Below are positions 45,901-54,779 of a stretch of 64,000 bases of DNA, in pieces. Both the position numbers and the translations under genes were made by a program. Source of the stretch: Ophioderma brevispina (Eukaryota > Echinodermata > Ophiuroidea > Amphilepidida > Ophiodermatidae). The first letter of the stretch is position 1, and the number at the start of each line of letters is the position of its first letter. The DNA is taken from the NCBI GenBank assembly GCA_023653785.1, contig JAMKCH010022213.1:1-64000 (forward strand), written 5' to 3'. Under the pieces are notes generated by a model that searched no databases, had not been told where the DNA came from, and was given only the letters and a program-made list of their open reading frames with translations.

Positions 45901-46663
45901 AGGGAGCAGAAGTCAGATATGCATCGTTGATGTTGGATAAAGCCGGGTCTGGCAGCATGGATGACAGTTCGCTGGCGAGTTGTTTGAACTTGGACCAGTT
46001 GGCTTTCCTGAAATTCCATCTCTTTCTGTAGATCCTGGAGATCGTGACCTTGATGTCACTGGTGACCAGGATAGGGCAATGACCTGATCTAGGAAATCTA
46101 GGGAGGACCGTTCTGGAGCAGCGGGATCGAATGTCGCTGGTGAGACAGGTCGGGACAGGTCCATGTCCCATGACTGCTTGAATAGAAGATAGGTGGATCC
46201 TTACTATCAAACAGCAGTTGGAGGTCTTGGGCTTCAATCCATTCAAGAGCCGCTTTGCCCTCCTTGTCAATGTTGGAGTATCCCCATGCTGTATTTCTAC
46301 AGTTGAAGTCTCCGCAGAAGAAGGAGCTCCGCTGAACTACTGGAAGGGGATTGAAGTCTGCCTCAGCTGGTGGTGGCTTATAGATGTTGGTGTAGTGGGT
46401 TCCCATAGCTTCAAATGTTATCCACTGGATCGGCGAATTCATTGAAGATTGCAGGGTTGATCATTAACCTACTTAAAAAACCAGGGGGATTTGCCAGGTT
46501 CAACTTGCAGTATTTTTTTTACAGTTTACCAGCTAAATAATCATGTAATTATGATAATTATATTTCAGTTACGAGCCTGAGCTTCACCCCGCAGTAACGT
46601 ACAGAATCAAATCACCTAAAGCTACATTAAAGATATTCTCCACCGGAAGTATCACTTGCACAG
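39894..46663 (+). CDS. TBPL1: TBP-like protein 1 gene, partial (three exons)
   Basis: Spliced gene for TBPL1 (TRF2/TLF), a nuclear paralogue of TATA-binding protein that works with TFIIA at many TATA-less promoters. Exons seen: 39894-39956 (probable), 42935-43038 and 46569-46663 (clear). Together they encode the end of the first core repeat and most of the second. Peptides such as YKVVNVLGTCAMPFGI and YEPELHPAVTYRIK are diagnostic of this family rather than of TBP itself. Exon boundaries fall where I recall them in human TBPL1 (FQ/V, S/YEPELHP, CT/G), which supports orthology. Exons for the N-terminal half (DNA-binding repeat 1) were not found between 1 and 39.8 kb; they may lie upstream of the window or be too diverged. 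The introns are loaded with repeats, including an oppositely oriented LINE. The downstream terminal exon is uncertain. The clean reading frames of the two main exons suggest a live gene. Confidence 0.9.
39966..40327. mobile_element. MITE with TTAA ends, full length (362 bp), in TBPL1 intron
   Basis: It begins TTAAAGGCACTATCAGTGAT and ends AATCACTGATAGTGTCTTTAA, with near-perfect inverted ends. The centre holds a TGTCCGTACGGACA palindrome (about 40126). It starts eight bases after the GTAAGT-containing donor of the exon at 39894-39956. Confidence 0.88.
40890..41035 (+). repeat. Hairpin and TCTG microsatellite heading the AGGTCA repeat
   Basis: AGCTCAGCATA/TATGCAGAGCT forms a hairpin at 40890-40916, followed by (TCTA)n and (TGTCTGTC)n runs at 40940-41010. 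This appears to be the 5' part of the same dispersed repeat family as the AGGTCA array. Confidence 0.65.
41220..41580 (+). repeat. AGGTCA-rich tandem repeat with seven DR1 motifs
   Basis: Three degenerate units contain CATTTGTTGATGAGGTCA or a variant, with AGGTCAAAGGTCA at 41236, 41256, 41389, 41409, 41516, 41536 and 41556. Neighbouring copies are 20 bases apart. AGGTCA N1 AGGTCA is the DR1 consensus of RXR/HNF4/COUP-TF-type nuclear receptors; that is known biology. Whether these bind anything here is unknown. The 121-codon frame through the array is a repeat artefact. The array lies in a TBPL1 intron. Confidence 0.9.
42590..42905 (+). repeat. GTCTGTC run and duplicated GGTCAGAAGAACCA unit
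   Basis: A (TGTC)n-type run at 42594-42640 is followed by two copies of TTGGTCAGAAGAACCA plus CAAGGCCCATATGGGGGTGT (42698-42742 and 42843-42887), 145 bases apart. It lies just upstream of the TBPL1 exon at 42935 and is related in style to the AGGTCA repeat. Confidence 0.75.
42935..43038 (+). CDS. TBPL1: TBPL1 exon (core repeat 2, first part)
   Basis: The acceptor TTGTCTTATTCAG and donor CCAG/GTAAGA flank 104 bases. The frame starts VRFSNYKVVNVLGTC, continues AMPFGIRIPNFSREHPREA, and leaves AG in phase 2. VVNVLGTC and MPFGIR are hallmarks of TBP-like factors (VVNVLAVCNMPFEIR in human TBPL1). The AG left at the end joins the T of the next exon to make the serine preceding YEPELHP, so the two exons splice in frame. 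The surrounding intron on both sides holds tandem AGGTC-type repeats. Confidence 0.93.
43340..43735 (+). repeat. GAAGGTCATTT-type tandem repeat
   Basis: Four or five degenerate units of about 75-100 bases contain AACTTGGTGGA(C/T)GTGGTCAA, TTCAGTGCCAA and GAAGGTCATTT, then CAAGGTCAAATCACTAAAT. Intronic to TBPL1. Confidence 0.78.
43770..46480 (-). mobile_element. Non-LTR retrotransposon (CR1/Jockey-like), decayed
   Basis: Minus-strand remnants in order: endonuclease (FFCGDFNCRNTAWGYSNID near 46250-46330, then GTWTCPDLS and SGHCPILVTSDIK), a linker, reverse transcriptase (FTYDEITEAISS near 45450, GAVFIDQVAAYDT near 45000-45050, then KYLGVTLDRSLT near 44620-44650), and a C-terminal zinc-knuckle-like region (GVGRTK, KIGVGLSPNCDWEMPQTIAHI near 43930-44000). 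The FADD-box region and many other places are broken by frameshifts and stops. The copy is truncated at the 5' end and lies antisense in a TBPL1 intron. It encodes nothing functional as given. Confidence 0.9.
46569..46663 (+). CDS. TBPL1: TBPL1 exon (core repeat 2, second part)
   Basis: The acceptor ATATTTCAG and donor ACAG/GTTAGT flank 95 bases. After the split serine codon the frame reads YEPELHPAVTYRIKSPKA then TLKIFSTGSITCT, ending in phase 1. This matches human TBPL1 YEPELHPAVCYRIK and IFSTGSITVT almost residue for residue; FSTGSITxTG is the last strand region of the TBP fold. The next exon should start with two bases completing a codon and encode about 25 residues to the stop. The exon begins about 90 bases downstream of the 5'-truncated end of an antisense LINE. 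Confidence 0.94.
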
Positions 46664-47259
46664 GTTAGTAGAGAGACACTAACTTACTTTGGTCTTTATT
46701 CAGGGCACAAAATAACCAGGAATCATTACCATGTATTTGTTTAGTGTTCTGTAAATGGTGAATTGCCCTTTGCAGAGATGCCAGTTTCAGTAATAAGAAT
46801 TCAGATTTGAATAATGGTTAGTCTTTCCCCAGAAAAAACAGTGCAGTGGACCATTGGGAAAACCTGACACAAAATTACTTTTTTTTTGTTTTTTGTGGCA
46901 TTTGTTAAAAATGTGTCTATTGATAAACCAAAACAAATGGGATTTCACAAAGTGTCCATGGTGCATAATGATAGTCTTCATACGGCAATATTCACATTAC
47001 ACATCAGTGGCCCTGACTCAAGTCATCCTATCAGTACAATAAAAGATATTATTACACCTCATGAATATTTATGACCAGAGTCACAAGTGAGGTGTAATAA
47101 AACAAATACTATGAGATTTGTATCGGGAAATAGGGCACATTATTACACCCCATACTACATGGTTTATATTGGGAAATAGGGCACACTATTTTCCCTTGGT
47201 ACTGGCTACGGCCTATCACCCCTCACCCCTGTAGCATATCTTCCCTCACCTCCAGTTGG
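46664..47259. other. Sequence downstream of the last clear TBPL1 exon
   Basis: No further TBPL1 exon was found. It contains a 12-base-arm hairpin and short direct repeats near 47050-47190. Confidence 0.45.
47050..47099. repeat. Hairpin TATTACACCTCA/TGAGGTGTAATA
   Basis: 12-base perfect arms with a 26-base loop. Two further direct repeats of GGGAAATAGGGCACA follow (47127 and 47170). Confidence 0.65.
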
Positions 47260-47264
47260 CACAG

Positions 47265-47545
47265 CCTAACTTCCCTTGCCTTTCACTAATGAAGTCTCGG
47301 GTTTGATCCTCGAAAGGGGCTTGTTCTCGGTGGTTTTATGTGAATTTGGTTTCTTGATCCATATTCCTTTCCACAGGTTTTCTCCGGGTACTCCGGTTTC
47401 CTCCTGCTTCTAAAATCGAGTCTGTTCTGGTATTATGGTTTCTCTGATGTACTGAGTGCCTTTCATGGCTGCCGCACAGCGCCTTGAGCATGTTACATGG
47501 ATATGTCACAGGTTTAAAAACACACAAATTATTATTATTATGGTT
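47265..47545 (+). repeat. SINE-like dispersed repeat (copy 1)
   Basis: It contains a B-box-like GGGTTTGATCCTCG, the CTCCGGGTACTCCGGTTTCC motif seen in dispersed repeats of many aquatic animals, then GCACAGCGCCTTGAGCATG and an (ATT)n tail at 47528-47540. No A box is clear, so the 5' end may be truncated or diverged. Confidence 0.55.
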
Positions 47546-48939
47546 AGTGTAGTGGAGATTTGTGTATCCCGTGGAATCCAGAATATTCTCCTCCAGTATG
47601 ACATTAAAAAGCAAAAACACATAAAGCAATCTTACAGTATTTTTTTTTTAGTTCAGGGTCAGCTTTATTTCCATCCCAATCAAACAATAGCAAACAACAT
47701 ACAGCAAGATATATAAATGTATACTCTTTGTCAAAATACCCTTGCAAGATAAGAATTCTGTAAGCATGTCATGTTTAGATAATAATGACAGATATTTGGA
47801 TACAGTCCTAGAATACAGTCCTGGGAATACAGTGTAAAGATTTTGATACCCATAAAATAATCAATTACAAAGAGTCAATTTGATATATGGTAGTAACATT
47901 TAAAGGTGCAACAAGAGATGTTGGGGCACCCATATATTGTGTCATATGTGGTGATTTCATATGGATAGACTCCAATAGATTTCTTACCATGTCTTTGGTT
48001 ACAGAAATGCCTTGAAATTGAAAACAAAATGCAATTTTCATTTGCTTAATTTCAGTATAAAACGTAGGCTGAATTTAGTATTTGCTTCTATACAGAATTA
48101 GAAATTTACAAATTTTTGAGCCAAGAAGTATTTTTCCCACTTAATCCTTTCACAAGGGGCATTTTGATAACAAGCTTTACTCTGGGTGTCAAAAATCAGA
48201 AATTTTCATATTTTTTTTTAGGGACCCCGTGTTATGTGAAATTCTTCTCATTGCACCTTTAAATTACCAATGTTTCTTCACGTTCATCGTGCCTAGAAGT
48301 ATGGGGCTCAGTCAACCTCACAGAAGAAAAACACTTTTCAGAGGAATTTTTTGTCTGAAATATAACACCACATGTGAAGGGTAATATTGTCAGCGCCAAA
48401 CAATAAAATTTAATTTTATTATTTGGACTTGTAAATTAGCTGTGTATCGTTATCAAAACATACAAAATGAAACAAAAAATGACTTTGTGCAGTAGTGCTT
48501 GGAGGAATGAAATGGTTATACTCATTTCATCAATGGGACTTTCTATATGAAACTTCTACCTTGCCCTTGCCATAATGTTTTTGTTTGATATCAAACTTAA
48601 AAAAAAATATTCTTTAATGCAAAACTGCAAAACTTGCACTTGGGCCAACTCTTTATATTTTTCTTTGGGTTTTGGTATTTGTATTTATTTTGTAGGGTTT
48701 CCATGTCTTTACTCCTTAGGAATTTGGCAACCTTATAATAAAATTCATAGAGGTTTACCTGCTGCCATGAACTTCATGAACTGTGAATTTCAGTGGTAAT
48801 CTAACCATTGTCCTCCCGCATTTTGCTCGCACTGATTAAATGGTTCGATGGCAGACAGGAAAAAAGTGTGTCACAATCCCTTGATCATCTAAAGATATCT
48901 GTATGTGCTAATGGCACTCAAAACTTTGCCAAAACATCC

Positions 48940-49260
48940 CACTTAACCCTCAAACGCGGGCCCCCGACGCAATGCGAGTGCAACGAAAAAAACGTGTTAC
49001 CTCGGAAAATTTTTCTCGTTGCATCTCGGCCGTCAACAACGATTTTTTGTCGCCCAAATGACTCTCATTGCACCTCATTGCATCTTTGCCGTCTAACGGA
49101 AAATTACGCGATGTTCCTCGTTCATCTGGGCCGTCTTTAACGGAATGACGCGATGTGCCTCGTTGCATCTGGCCGTCTTCCGGGAAATTACGCGATGTTC
49201 CTCGGTTGCATGCACCTGGGACGTCATTCCCCGGAAGTGATGCGATGCTTTTCACTGCAG
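48940..49260 (+). repeat. 43-bp minisatellite, block 1
   Basis: Units of about 43 bases with consensus GATGTTCCTCGTTGCATCTG then GGCCGTCTTCCGGGAAATTA CGC. Five or six degenerate units. The repetitive minus-strand frame (RGTSRNFPEDGQ) arises because the unit is close to a multiple of three; it is not a gene. Confidence 0.85.
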
Positions 49261-49580
49261 ATTTCGGACAGGTTTGCCCGCAGAAGGCCAATAGCTTTTC
49301 ATCAGGGGCTGTTGACACTAGTGGACAATGCCCCTAGACACAATTTTGTTTTCGATGGTGATAGCGCCACCCCATTTTCGATGAAGCTACTTAATTATCA
49401 TAAACGCATTCATATACGTAAACCGAGCATGACGTACGTAATCCGCCAACTCACCACTAAGGACGTTAGCGTATAGGCGCCAGCCACACTGGCGAACTAT
49501 AGAGCTACAGATTTCATGCGATCATTGTGCAGTTACGCATCCTTATTATTTATTTTTTGATCCCTGTGCTCATTGCATTC

Positions 49581-51884
49581 GCACAGCCTCACTTCCCTTG
49601 CCTTTCACTATGAAGTCCTCTCGGGTTTTTGATCCTCGAAGGGGCTTGTTCTCTTCTCGGTGTTTTAATGTGAAGTGGTTCTTGATCCATATTCCTTTCC
49701 ACAGGTTTTCTCCGGGTCTCCGGTTTTCCTTGCTTCTAAAATAAATCGAGTCTGTTCTGGTATTAATGTGTTTCTCTGAGTACTGAGTGCCGGTTTCATG
49801 GCTGCCGCACAGCGCCTTGAGCATGTTACTGATTGTCCATGTTAAAACGACACAATTATTTATATTATGGTTTATGTAAGTGAGATTTTGTGTTCCCGTG
49901 GAATCCAGAATATTCTCCTCCAGTATGACATTCAAAAAGCAAAACAATAAGCAATCTTACAGTATTTTTTTTTTATTCAGGTCAGCTTTATTTCCATCCC
50001 AATCAACAATAGCACCAACAACAGCAAGATTTAATGGTATAACTCTTGTCAAAATAAAACCCCTTGCAAATAAGATTGCGTAAGCATGTCATTTTAGATA
50101 ATAATGACAGATATTTGGATACAGTCCTAGAATACAGTCCTGGGAATACAGTGTAAAGATTTTGATACCCATCAAATATGTTGACAAAAGCGTCAATTTG
50201 ATATATGGTAGTGAACATTTAAAGGTGCCACAAGAGATGTTGGGGCACCCTATATTGGTTGTCATATTGGTGATTTCATTGGATATAGACTCCAATAGAT
50301 TCTTACCATGTCTTTGGTTTAATACAGAAATGCCTTGAAATTGAAAACAAATGCAATTTTCATTTGCTTAATTTCAGTAATAAAAACGTAGGCTGAATTT
50401 AGTATTAAATCAGAAATTTTTTAAAATTAGAATTTTACAATTTTTGACCAAAGACATGTATTATTTTTCAGCTTAAATCCTTTCACAAGGGGGGACATTT
50501 TTGATAAAAAGCTTTACATTGGTGCAAAAATCAGAAAAGATAAAAATAATTTTTTAGGGACACCTGTTTGTGAAATCTCCTCATTGCCGAACCTTTAAAA
50601 TGACCACTGTTCTCACTTCATCATGCAAAGGAAGTATGGGGTACAGGCACCTCACAGAAGAAAACACTTTTTCAGAGGAAATTTTTTTGTCTGAAATATA
50701 ACACCACATGTGAAGGGTCATAATGCAGCACCAGGACAATAAAATTTTTAGGTATTTTGACCTCGTAAATGTAATAGCTGTTAATTCGTTATCAAACAAT
50801 ACCAAAAGCTGGAACTATTGAGCTTGCACTGGCTAACTATTGTTTGGTTGAATCTCAACACTCTGAAGACAAATATTACTTTTAATGCTAAAACTGCAAA
50901 CATTGCCTTAAGGCAATCTTTTATTTCTTTGGTTGTTTTTGGTATTTGTATTTATTTGTATGGTTCCATGTCTTAACATGCCTTAGGAATTTGGCAACTT
51001 AGTATTAAAATTCCATAGAAGTTACCTGCGCCATGAACTTCATGAACTTCGTGAACTGAATTTCAGTGGTAATATAACCAGTGTCATCCCGCATTTTGCT
51101 CGCTCTGATTAAATGGTTCGAGGGGCAGAAAGGAAAAAAGTGATGTCACTAGATCCATTGATCAATCTAAAGAATACTGTATGTCTATGTCACTCAAACT
51201 TGGGCAAAAAACTAACTTAACCCTAACGCGGCCCAGACGCAATGGGTGCAAAAACGAAACGTGGTCACCGGTCGGAAAATGTTTTCTCGTTGCATCTCGT
51301 CGGCCACACATTTTTTGTCGGCGCAAATACTCTCATTGCACCCTCAGTGCATCTGGGGCTGGGCCGTCTTAGCCGGAAAATGATTTGATGTTCCTCGTTG
51401 CATCTTCTGGCCGTCTTTACGGAAAATGACGCGATGTTCTTCTCGTTGCTCTGGGCCGTCTTGTCTCACCGGAAAATGAACGCAATGTTTCCTCGTTGCA
51501 CTGGGACTCATTCCTGGAAAATAGCATGCGATGCTTTTCACTGCATTTGCGACGGTTTTGCCGCAGAGGCGCAAGCTTTGTTCATCAGGATCAGGTGCGG
51601 GTGACACGTGTACAAATGCCCATAGACAATTTCGATATCGATGGTGATAGCGCCAACCCATTTTCGATGGCTACGTTTTAATTATGTCATAAACTGCATT
51701 TCATTACGTATTACCGGAGCATGACGTATCGTAATAGCGCACGCACGACTATGACGTTGCGTAATAGCGCCACGCACGGCTGACGAACTATAAGCTACAG
51801 ATTTCATGCAGATCACTGTGCAGTACGCATCCATTATTTTCTTTATTTATTTATTTAGGACCCTGTTCTCATTGCGTTCGCACG
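49581..51884. repeat. Tandem duplication II, copy 2
   Basis: Colinear with 47260-49580, starting GCACAGCCTCACTTCCCTTG. Differences are mainly one-to-few-base indels. It ends at ATTGCGTTCGCA, where the 43-bp minisatellite resumes. Confidence 0.88.
49582..49875 (+). repeat. SINE-like dispersed repeat (copy 2)
   Basis: Duplicate of 47265-47545 carried by tandem duplication II. It has the same CGGGTTTTTGATCC, TTCTCCGGGTCTCCGG and CAGCGCCTTGAGCATG blocks with indels and an ATTATTTATATTATGG tail. Confidence 0.55.
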
Positions 51885-52180
51885 CGATGTTCCTCGTTGC
51901 CTTCTGGACGTCTTTACCGGAAAATGGCTCGATGTTCCTCGTTGCTCTGGGCCGTCTTCTCGGGAAATGACTCGATGTTCCTCGTTGCATCTGGGCCGTC
52001 TTCCGGGAAAATTAGCGATGTTCTCTTCGTTGCATCTGGGCCGTTAAACGACTTTAGCTACTTTATTCCTTTGCCGGAACAACGGCCGAAATGTCAATGG
52101 AAACGCAAAATTTGTGTCTCTTGCACATCTGGGCGTTAAAAATAAACTAGATGGCACCTCGTTGCATTTGGGCCGTTGTT
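51230..52180 (+). repeat. 43-bp minisatellite, blocks 2 and 3
   Basis: Block 2 (51230-51560) belongs to duplication II copy 2. Block 3 (51880-52180) continues beyond the duplication with at least six units. The two are separated by about 320 bases of non-repeat sequence homologous to 49260-49580. Confidence 0.85.
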
Positions 52181-52700
52181 GGCAAAACGCCCGGTCCTGG
52201 TAGGGTAAAAGAGCTTGTTTTAGGTTGACGGGTTTTGTTTAGTATTACGGCTGGTTCCCTGGTTCCCAAATTTGAAACACACTCGTGTTAAGAAAAAGCA
52301 TTGAGTTTCCGCCTAAAAAAAAAAAACACTTTTGTAAAAATTGCACCACAAAAAAAAAAAAAAGCCGCTACAGCTGCACTAAATCTAATTTTAAAACTAT
52401 GCGCACGTGAAGTTGGAGACAAACTTTTTTTTTTCTTGGCCTACATACATGTATGCTTGCATTACATAGTAGAATTGGGCTTATTCAACGACTTTGGGTG
52501 TAATTCATAGATTTAAATAATATATTTAGCCTACTTCTGACCTCCCCAAGGATTCCATGAACCCCAACGAATAATGTGGTGCAACAATAAAAGTTACATT
52601 CATTTCAACTGAATTGCAGTGATTTTCGGTCACAAAATGTGATTGCTATACTCGCAATCTCATTAATATTAATGGGAAGACCCTTTTTCGGTTTTTGTAT
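52181..52700. other. AT-rich spacer between duplications II and III
   Basis: Homopolymer A and T runs at 52313-52326, 52350-52363 and 52427-52436. No gene or repeat family was recognised. Confidence 0.45.
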
Positions 52701-53849
52701 AAAAAGAAATGCCTATTAAATGAGACAATTCAAAAATGCCTTAAATCCTAAAATGGGAAGACCATTTTGGTTTTTGTATGAACAGAGAAATGCATGTACA
52801 AGTGAACCCCTTGTAAAAAAATGCCTAAAATCACTCATGCATAAATGTTTCCAAATGGTCACCTAAGTGTTAATATAAACATTGTACATGAAAATTGACA
52901 TCATGAAATTGATAAATAACCCAAGCAAATAAGTAATACCAGAATTCATTAACAAGTGGTTAATACTTTATCAAGATAAATGGATCAACTGATAACTTCT
53001 AAAAAAGAAACAACAATGAACTGATTTATTTTGAGCTCAAAACCACAATTAAAGTGGGTGACCCTATCAACATCATCGTCCACCTACTTTAATCCCGCAA
53101 ATGGATATTTTGGTATAGAGAAAGTTTAATATTGTTCGTATTACCCCAGTGGAATTTCATCAGGACCAGGAAATGTTTCCTTTTGCTGTTATTAACAAAA
53201 TATCTCCAAATGAAGGGTCGACCACCTTAATTAACACATACTGTTTTAATAATGGGCTATTTTTGCTTGCACTATGACTGGGACCGATTAACTCAAAATT
53301 TGTCTTCAGCTGGTTTTGGTGATTTGCTTCCGTGTGATGGAGAATTTTTAATCCCCCTGGCTTTAAAAGCAGAAGGGGGATTATGCATTAGTCAATGCGG
53401 CGGCGTCCAACCCAATCTTGTGAACACGATAACACAAGACCCATAAGGGTCATGGTGATGTAACTTTGGTTGTTGGGATCGGACTGCATTCCCTTCATCT
53501 GATTAGATTATGGGGCGTGGCATATGCTAATTAGGTACCTAATTTGGCATAATTAATGAGTTAATTTTTGGGGTTTTTTACCCAAAAAGCTTGAGGACCA
53601 CACTATCTGAGGATAAATAAGTCCGATTTTGAATGAAAATTGGTGGAGGGGGGGGAATCATGTACTCTCGCGCTGATTATGTTTTTGTGCGCATGATATC
53701 TATTAAATAGCTAATTTGCATATTTATGGCTAAATTTGGGGTATTTTTCACCCAAAAACTTGTGAACAAACTTCTGAAGATCCATAAGTTCCGATTTTGA
53801 TGAAACTTGATGAGGGTGGGGAATCATGTACTCCTCACTCGCGCTGATT

Positions 53850-54520
53850 AGGTTTAACGGTGGGTTGTCGGGTTTAAGGGGGGTTGTCCGGGTTTAAGGG
53901 GGGTGGGTCCGGGGTTTACAAGGGGCGTTGTTGGCTTTAAGGGGGGGTTTCCGGTTTAAGGGGGTTGTCGCGCTTTAAGGGGTTTTTGGTTTAGGGGATG
54001 TTTGGGGTTTAAGGTGGGTTTGTCCGGGTTTAAAGGGGGGGGTTGTCCGGGTTTAAGAGACGGAGGGGGGTTTCTGGGCTTAAGGGGGGCTTGTTGTGGG
54101 TGAAGGTGGGTTGCACGATTTTAATAGATGGGGGTTTGTCCAGGTTTAAGGGGGGTTGTTGGGTTTATAGGGGAGTTTTGGGTTTAGGGGGGGTTTGGGG
54201 TGTAAGAAGTAAGGGTTTTGTGGCACATAATCGCGTATGCATGCATGCGCCGACATGCACGCGCTACGGCGCGTATGCGGCGCATTGTGTATCATTTGCG
54301 CGGGCCGTTGCATATGGGTGTCCGGGTTTAAGGGGGTTGTCTGGGCTTAAGGGGACTTGTTGGGGTTTAAGGTGGGTTGTCTCCGGGTTTAAAGAGGGTG
54401 TCCGGGTTTAAGGGCGGTTGTCTGGGCTTAAGGGTGCTTGTTGTGGTTTAGGTGGGTTGCACGAGTTTAAGGAGGGGGTTGTCCAGTTTAAGGGGGGTTG
54501 TTGGGGTTTAAAAAGGGGAT
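53850..54520 (+). repeat. G-rich minisatellite, copy A
   Basis: Irregular array of 17-21-base units built on GGGTTTAAGGGGGG plus TTGTCC. It is extremely G-rich on the + strand and poor in C, with many runs of four to six G, so G-quadruplex formation on the + strand is plausible. It is interrupted at about 54217-54312 by a GC-rich, non-repeat island rich in GCGC and GCATGC. It lies immediately 3' of the antisense GPCR copy A. Glycine/valine-rich frames across it are artefacts. Confidence 0.9.
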
Positions 54521-54779
54521 TTTAAGGGCAGAATGGGGTACTTTAGAAACATAACTTGTTACAAAATAAAAAAAATCATACCACAGGGTAAATGACATTG
54601 AACAAGCGATTATTTAAAAATTTGTGTAAACCCCGCTCCCAGCCAGGGGGATTTAGGCGGTTCTTTTCTAGAACCGCTACAGGTATTTTTTAATTGTGGC
54701 TATTGCTTGGGCAATTTTAATTTCTAAACATCGCCTCAAGTGGAGTTGTACTTTTCGTTGTACTTTTCCCAGCAAAGCT

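Larger units (their letters stand above)
47260..49580. repeat. Tandem duplication II, copy 1
   Basis: About 2.3 kb, starting ACAGCCTAACTTCCCTTGCC and ending ATTGCATTC. It contains a SINE-like unit, an AT-rich middle, and part of the 43-bp minisatellite. It is colinear with 49581-51884. Confidence 0.88.

Noticed and set aside
48950..49318. 122-codon minus-strand frame with RGTSRNFP repeats
   Set aside because: It is the 43-bp minisatellite read in one frame; frame is lost between units.
54043..54411. 122-codon Gly/Val-rich frame
   Set aside because: It lies entirely in the G-rich minisatellite; amino-acid repeats mirror the DNA unit.
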